From Azospirillum sp. 47_25 (GTDB lineage: Bacteria > Pseudomonadota > Alphaproteobacteria > RF32 > CAG-239), in NCBI GenBank assembly GCA_001917125.1, contig MNTU01000008.1, positions 1 to 8,102 on the forward strand: a stretch of DNA of 8,102 bases. Direction: 5' to 3'. Position 1 is the first letter of the stretch, and each line of letters begins with the position of its first letter. Positions 5,788 through 8,102 of the stretch are shown in pieces. The notes under the pieces are model-generated. The model did no database searches. It was not told where the DNA came from and saw only the letters and a program-made list of their open reading frames with translations. The translations under genes and the position numbers were made by a program.

Positions 5788-7869
5788 ATGCGGCCGCCGG
5801 TTTTATTTCCATTATTCGCTTCCGTCAACTCGCTGAAAGGCATCGGCGCCAAAACCGCCGGCTTTATTTCACGTCTTTGCGGTGACCGAGTGGTTGACTT
5901 AATCTGGCACCTGCCGGCGGCGCTGATTGACCGGACTTACGCCCCGAAACTGATTAACGCTCGCCCGAATGTTATCTGCACGCTGAAAGTCAGAGTTATC
6001 GAACATATTCCGCCTCAAACCCGCAAGCAGCCGTATAAGGTGCGGTGCAGCGACGGAACCGATGACGTTACGCTTATTTTTTTCAAGGCCTATCCCGACT
6101 CGATTCAAAAAAATCTGCCGACAGGCGCAGAAAGAGTCATCAGCGGCAAGCTGGAAAGTTTTAACGGCCAATGGCAGATGAGCCACCCCGATTATATTGT
6201 CAAGCCGGAAGAAATTACTTCGGTTCTTGGGGTGGAGCCGGTTTATCCGCTGACGGCCGGCATAACCAACAAAATGCTCAACAAACTGATGAAACAGGCT
6301 CTTGCTGCGGTTCCGACGCTGCCCGAGTGGCAAGACGAGCCTTATCTGAAAGCCACCGGCTGGCCGAGTTTCAATCAGGCGCTGAAACTGGCTCACCACC
6401 CGGTTAAACTGACAGATTTGGAGCCTTCGGATCTGGCGCGCAGCCGTCTGGCCTATGACGAACTGTTGGCCAATCAGCTGGCTCTGGCCATCGTGCGGGA
6501 AAGAGTCAAAAAGCAGCAGGGCCGGGAAATCAACGGCAACGGTTTGCTGCGCAAAAAAGTTTTAGACGCCCTGCCCTTTAAGCTGACATCTGCCCAAGAA
6601 AAAGTCTTGCGGGAAATCGCCGCCGATCAGGCCTCCAAATTCCGTATGCTGCGGCTGTTGCAGGGAGACGTCGGCAGCGGCAAAACCATTGTCGCCCTGC
6701 TGACAATGCTTAATGCGGTGGAATGCGGCACGCAGGCGGCGATTATGGCACCGACCGAAATTTTGGCCAAGCAGCATTTGGAAACGATACAGCCGCTATG
6801 CGACGAAATCGGGGTGAGAGCCGAATTGCTGACCGGACGGGTTAAGGGCAAAGCGCGGACACAGATTCTGGAAGCTTTGGCGGCAGGAGAAATCGACATT
6901 CTTATCGGAACGCATGCCTTGTTTGTGGAAGACGTTGTTTTCAAAGATCTGGCCTGTGTTATCGTGGATGAACAGCACCGTTTCGGCGTCCATCAGCGGC
7001 TGGCGCTCTCAAACAAAGGAAACAAGGCTGACATCTTGGTCATGACGGCTACCCCTATTCCCCGGTCGCTGGTTTTAACCGCATACGGAGATATGGAATA
7101 TTCCAAAATCGACCAGGTACCGGAAGGACGAAAACCGGTTGATACCCGGGTGATGCCGGTAACCAAGCTGGATGTGGTGGTCGCCGCCCTGCAGCGCAAG
7201 TTGACGGAAGGCTGCCGCGCTTACTGGGTTTGCCCTCTGGTGGAGGAATCGGAAAAAATCGACTTGGCAGCCGCAGAAGAACGTTTCAGCACCCTACAGC
7301 AGATTTTCGGCAATAAAGTCGGGCTGGTTCACGGCAAGATGAAAGAAAAAGAGAAAGACGAAGTCATGGAGCGGTTTAAGTCCGGTGCAATTTCTCTGCT
7401 GGTGGCAACCACGGTGATTGAAGTCGGCGTAAACGTGCCCGAAGCCACGGTTATGGTTATTGAACATGCCGAACGTTTCGGACTGGCGCAGCTGCACCAG
7501 CTGCGGGGGCGAATTAAACGCGGTTTTCAGGCTTCAACCTGCATTCTGCTTTATTCCTATCCGCTCAGCGAAACTTCGCGTCAGCGTCTGAACACCATGC
7601 GAGAGACCGAGGACGGTTTTGAAATTGCCGAAAAAGATTTGGAACTGCGCGGCGGCGGCGAAATTCTCGGAACCAGGCAGTCCGGTTTTAACGAGTTCAG
7701 GCTGGCTGACATGAATGTTCATAAAAACCTTTTATTAACGGCTAACAAAGACGCACGGATGATGCTGGAACTTGACCCGAATCTTAAAACTCCGCGCGGA
7801 GAGGCTCTGCGTATTCTGCTTTATCTGTTTGAACGTGACGACGCGGTCAAAACTTATTTGGCCGGTTAA
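5788..7869 (+). CDS. recG: ATP-dependent DNA helicase RecG
   Basis: 693 residues from the chosen ATG, matching the E. coli length of 693. RecG is a cytoplasmic double-stranded DNA translocase that remodels stalled replication forks, Holliday junctions and R-loops. The N-terminus has the expected LKGIGAKTAGFISRLCG segment (~16-32) and DLIWHLPAALIDRTY (37-51). The OB-fold wedge domain follows at about 55-150, containing YKVRCSDGTDDVTLIFF and MSHPDY. Motor motifs in order: Walker A GDVGSGKT (293-300), DEQH (394-397), TATPIPR (420-426), ATTVIEVGVNVP (540-551), motif VI QLRGRIKR (571-578), then the C-terminal LRGGGEILGTRQSG segment (620-633). One oddity: motif VI normally reads QLRGRVGR, but here the second Gly is Lys (codon AAA at 7516-7518), with both Arg retained. 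All other motifs are intact, so a working enzyme is likely. It is divergent from mfd and followed by its own terminator. Family assignment is near certain. Confidence -1.
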   Translation: MRPPVLFPLFASVNSLKGIGAKTAGFISRLCGDRVVDLIWHLPAALIDRTYAPKLINARPNVICTLKVRVIEHIPPQTRKQPYKVRCSDGTDDVTLIFFKAYPDSIQKNLPTGAERVISGKLESFNGQWQMSHPDYIVKPEEITSVLGVEPVYPLTAGITNKMLNKLMKQALAAVPTLPEWQDEPYLKATGWPSFNQALKLAHHPVKLTDLEPSDLARSRLAYDELLANQLALAIVRERVKKQQGREINGNGLLRKKVLDALPFKLTSAQEKVLREIAADQASKFRMLRLLQGDVGSGKTIVALLTMLNAVECGTQAAIMAPTEILAKQHLETIQPLCDEIGVRAELLTGRVKGKARTQILEALAAGEIDILIGTHALFVEDVVFKDLACVIVDEQHRFGVHQRLALSNKGNKADILVMTATPIPRSLVLTAYGDMEYSKIDQVPEGRKPVDTRVMPVTKLDVVVAALQRKLTEGCRAYWVCPLVEESEKIDLAAAEERFSTLQQIFGNKVGLVHGKMKEKEKDEVMERFKSGAISLLVATTVIEVGVNVPEATVMVIEHAERFGLAQLHQLRGRIKRGFQASTCILLYSYPLSETSRQRLNTMRETEDGFEIAEKDLELRGGGEILGTRQSGFNEFRLADMNVHKNLLLTANKDARMMLELDPNLKTPRGEALRILLYLFERDDAVKTYLAG

Positions 7870-7886
7870 AGATTTTCACCTTACCG

Positions 7887-7922
7887 CCCTGCCCTTCATA
7901 AGAACGGCAGGGTTTATTTTAT
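7887..7922 (+). terminator. Intrinsic terminator of recG
   Basis: CCCTGCC (7887-7893) and GGCAGGG (7906-7912) form a 7-bp GC-rich stem around a 12-base loop, followed by TTTATTTTAT. It starts 17 bases after the TAA stop of recG, so recG appears to be transcribed alone. Confidence -1.
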
Positions 7923-7944
7923 CCTTAAGCATTACCCGGTTTAG

Positions 7945-7961
7945 CGCGAACAAAGTTTGCG
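7945..7961. promoter_or_regulatory. Possible operator dyad upstream of the last promoter
   Basis: CGCGAACAAAGTTTGCG is an imperfect inverted repeat with 7-base arms, one G-T mismatch and an AAA centre. It ends 12 bases before the -35 box of the downstream gene, a usual position for an activator site. It may be a regulator-binding site or chance; confidence is low. Confidence -1.
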
Positions 7962-7973
7962 TCTTATTATGTG

Positions 7974-8002
7974 TTGACATTATGCACTATCTATGCTAAT
8001 CT
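7974..8002 (+). promoter_or_regulatory. Promoter of the secreted-protein gene at the right edge
   Basis: TTGACA (7974-7979) is a perfect -35 box. After exactly 17 bases comes TAATCT (7997-8002), which keeps the three most conserved -10 positions (T, A and final T). It is preceded by TGC, giving an extended -10. TATGC occurs twice in the spacer, 11 bases apart (7981 and 7992). The expected start of transcription is near 8009, leaving a leader of about 29 bases. Confidence -1.
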
Positions 8003-8026
8003 AAGAACAGGCTTTGAATTAGTTAT

Positions 8027-8031
8027 AGAGG
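8027..8031 (+). promoter_or_regulatory. Ribosome binding site of the secreted-protein gene
   Basis: AGAGG, within AGAGGTG, lies 6 bases before the ATG at 8038 and supports that start. Confidence -1.
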
Positions 8032-8037
8032 TGTATC

Positions 8038-8102
8038 ATGAGACGTCTTCCTTGCTCTGTTGCTCTCGCCGCGGCTCTGCTGCCTGTCGGCGCATTCTTT
8101 CA
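8038..8102 (+). CDS. N-terminus of an exported protein (3' end outside window)
   Basis: Only 21 full codons are visible. The product begins MRRLPCSVALAAALLPVGAF: two arginines, then a hydrophobic Ala/Leu/Val-rich core, then a Pro-Val-Gly turn. This is the layout of a Sec signal peptide whose cleavage site lies at or just past the window edge. A Cys at residue 6 is too early for a lipobox. The start is well supported by a ribosome binding site and a near-consensus promoter, and recG is closed off by a terminator upstream, so this is an independent gene. The mature protein, and hence its function, cannot be known from here; periplasmic, outer-membrane or secreted are all open. Confidence -1.
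   Translation, partial: MRRLPCSVALAAALLPVGAFF

Noticed and set aside
5899..6399. Long - strand open frame inside recG (166 codons)
   Set aside because: It is antisense to well-conserved RecG wedge-domain codons and has no recognisable motif; a frame shadow.
7772..7999. Small + strand frame at the end of recG running through its terminator
   Set aside because: It starts within recG out of frame, crosses the recG terminator and ends in the downstream promoter, with no independent ribosome binding site.

Overview
The window most likely comes from an uncultured, probably host- or gut-associated alphaproteobacterium. Three things suggest this. The Mfd and RecG sequences are of proteobacterial type. 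mfd and recG lie head to head, a neighbourhood that in alphaproteobacteria usually also holds sdhE. The spacer at 1176-1500 is packed with short dyads of the GTCAT...CTTGA...(A)TGAC type, common between genes in that class. The Cys-rich, aromatic-rich, Asn-rich surface-type protein at the left edge resembles proteins I associate with uncultured gut alphaproteobacteria. This placement is inference; no rRNA or other decisive marker is present.

Layout, left to right. (1) Bases 1-1123, + strand: the 3' part of a probable secreted or surface protein. It has a beta-helix-like region built of about three 46-residue units, each carrying a cysteine pair, and it is closed by a very strong terminator (1134-1175). 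(2) Bases 1176-1500: no gene, but a compact cluster of repeats. It holds a 9-bp palindrome, a 64-bp tandem repeat present 2.3 times, and two more dyads. (3) Bases 1501-5703, - strand: a two-gene operon of mfd (transcription-repair coupling factor) followed, with a 1-base stop/start overlap, by a small TerB-like protein. It ends at a hairpin terminator at 1501-1524. (4) Bases 5704-5787: an 84-bp divergent promoter region. (5) Bases 5788-7869, + strand: recG, followed by its own terminator at 7887-7922. (6) Bases 7923-8102: a well-formed promoter and ribosome binding site leading to the first 21 codons of a gene whose product starts with an apparent signal peptide.

How the genes relate. Mfd and RecG are related superfamily 2 motors that both act on blocked transcription or replication: Mfd removes stalled RNA polymerase and recruits UvrA, and RecG remodels stalled forks and R-loops. 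Their divergent arrangement allows both to be expressed from one short region. The TerB-like protein is translationally coupled to Mfd, which is the main hint of a shared role. The flanking genes at both ends look like independently transcribed envelope or secreted-protein genes.

The points most worth a second look are a lysine in place of the second glycine of RecG helicase motif VI, the Mfd-coupled TerB-like protein, the missing sdhE, the 64-bp repeat cluster, and the cysteine-paired internal repeats of the surface protein. I saw no mobile element, CRISPR array, tRNA or rRNA, and nothing that clearly amounts to a new multi-gene system.
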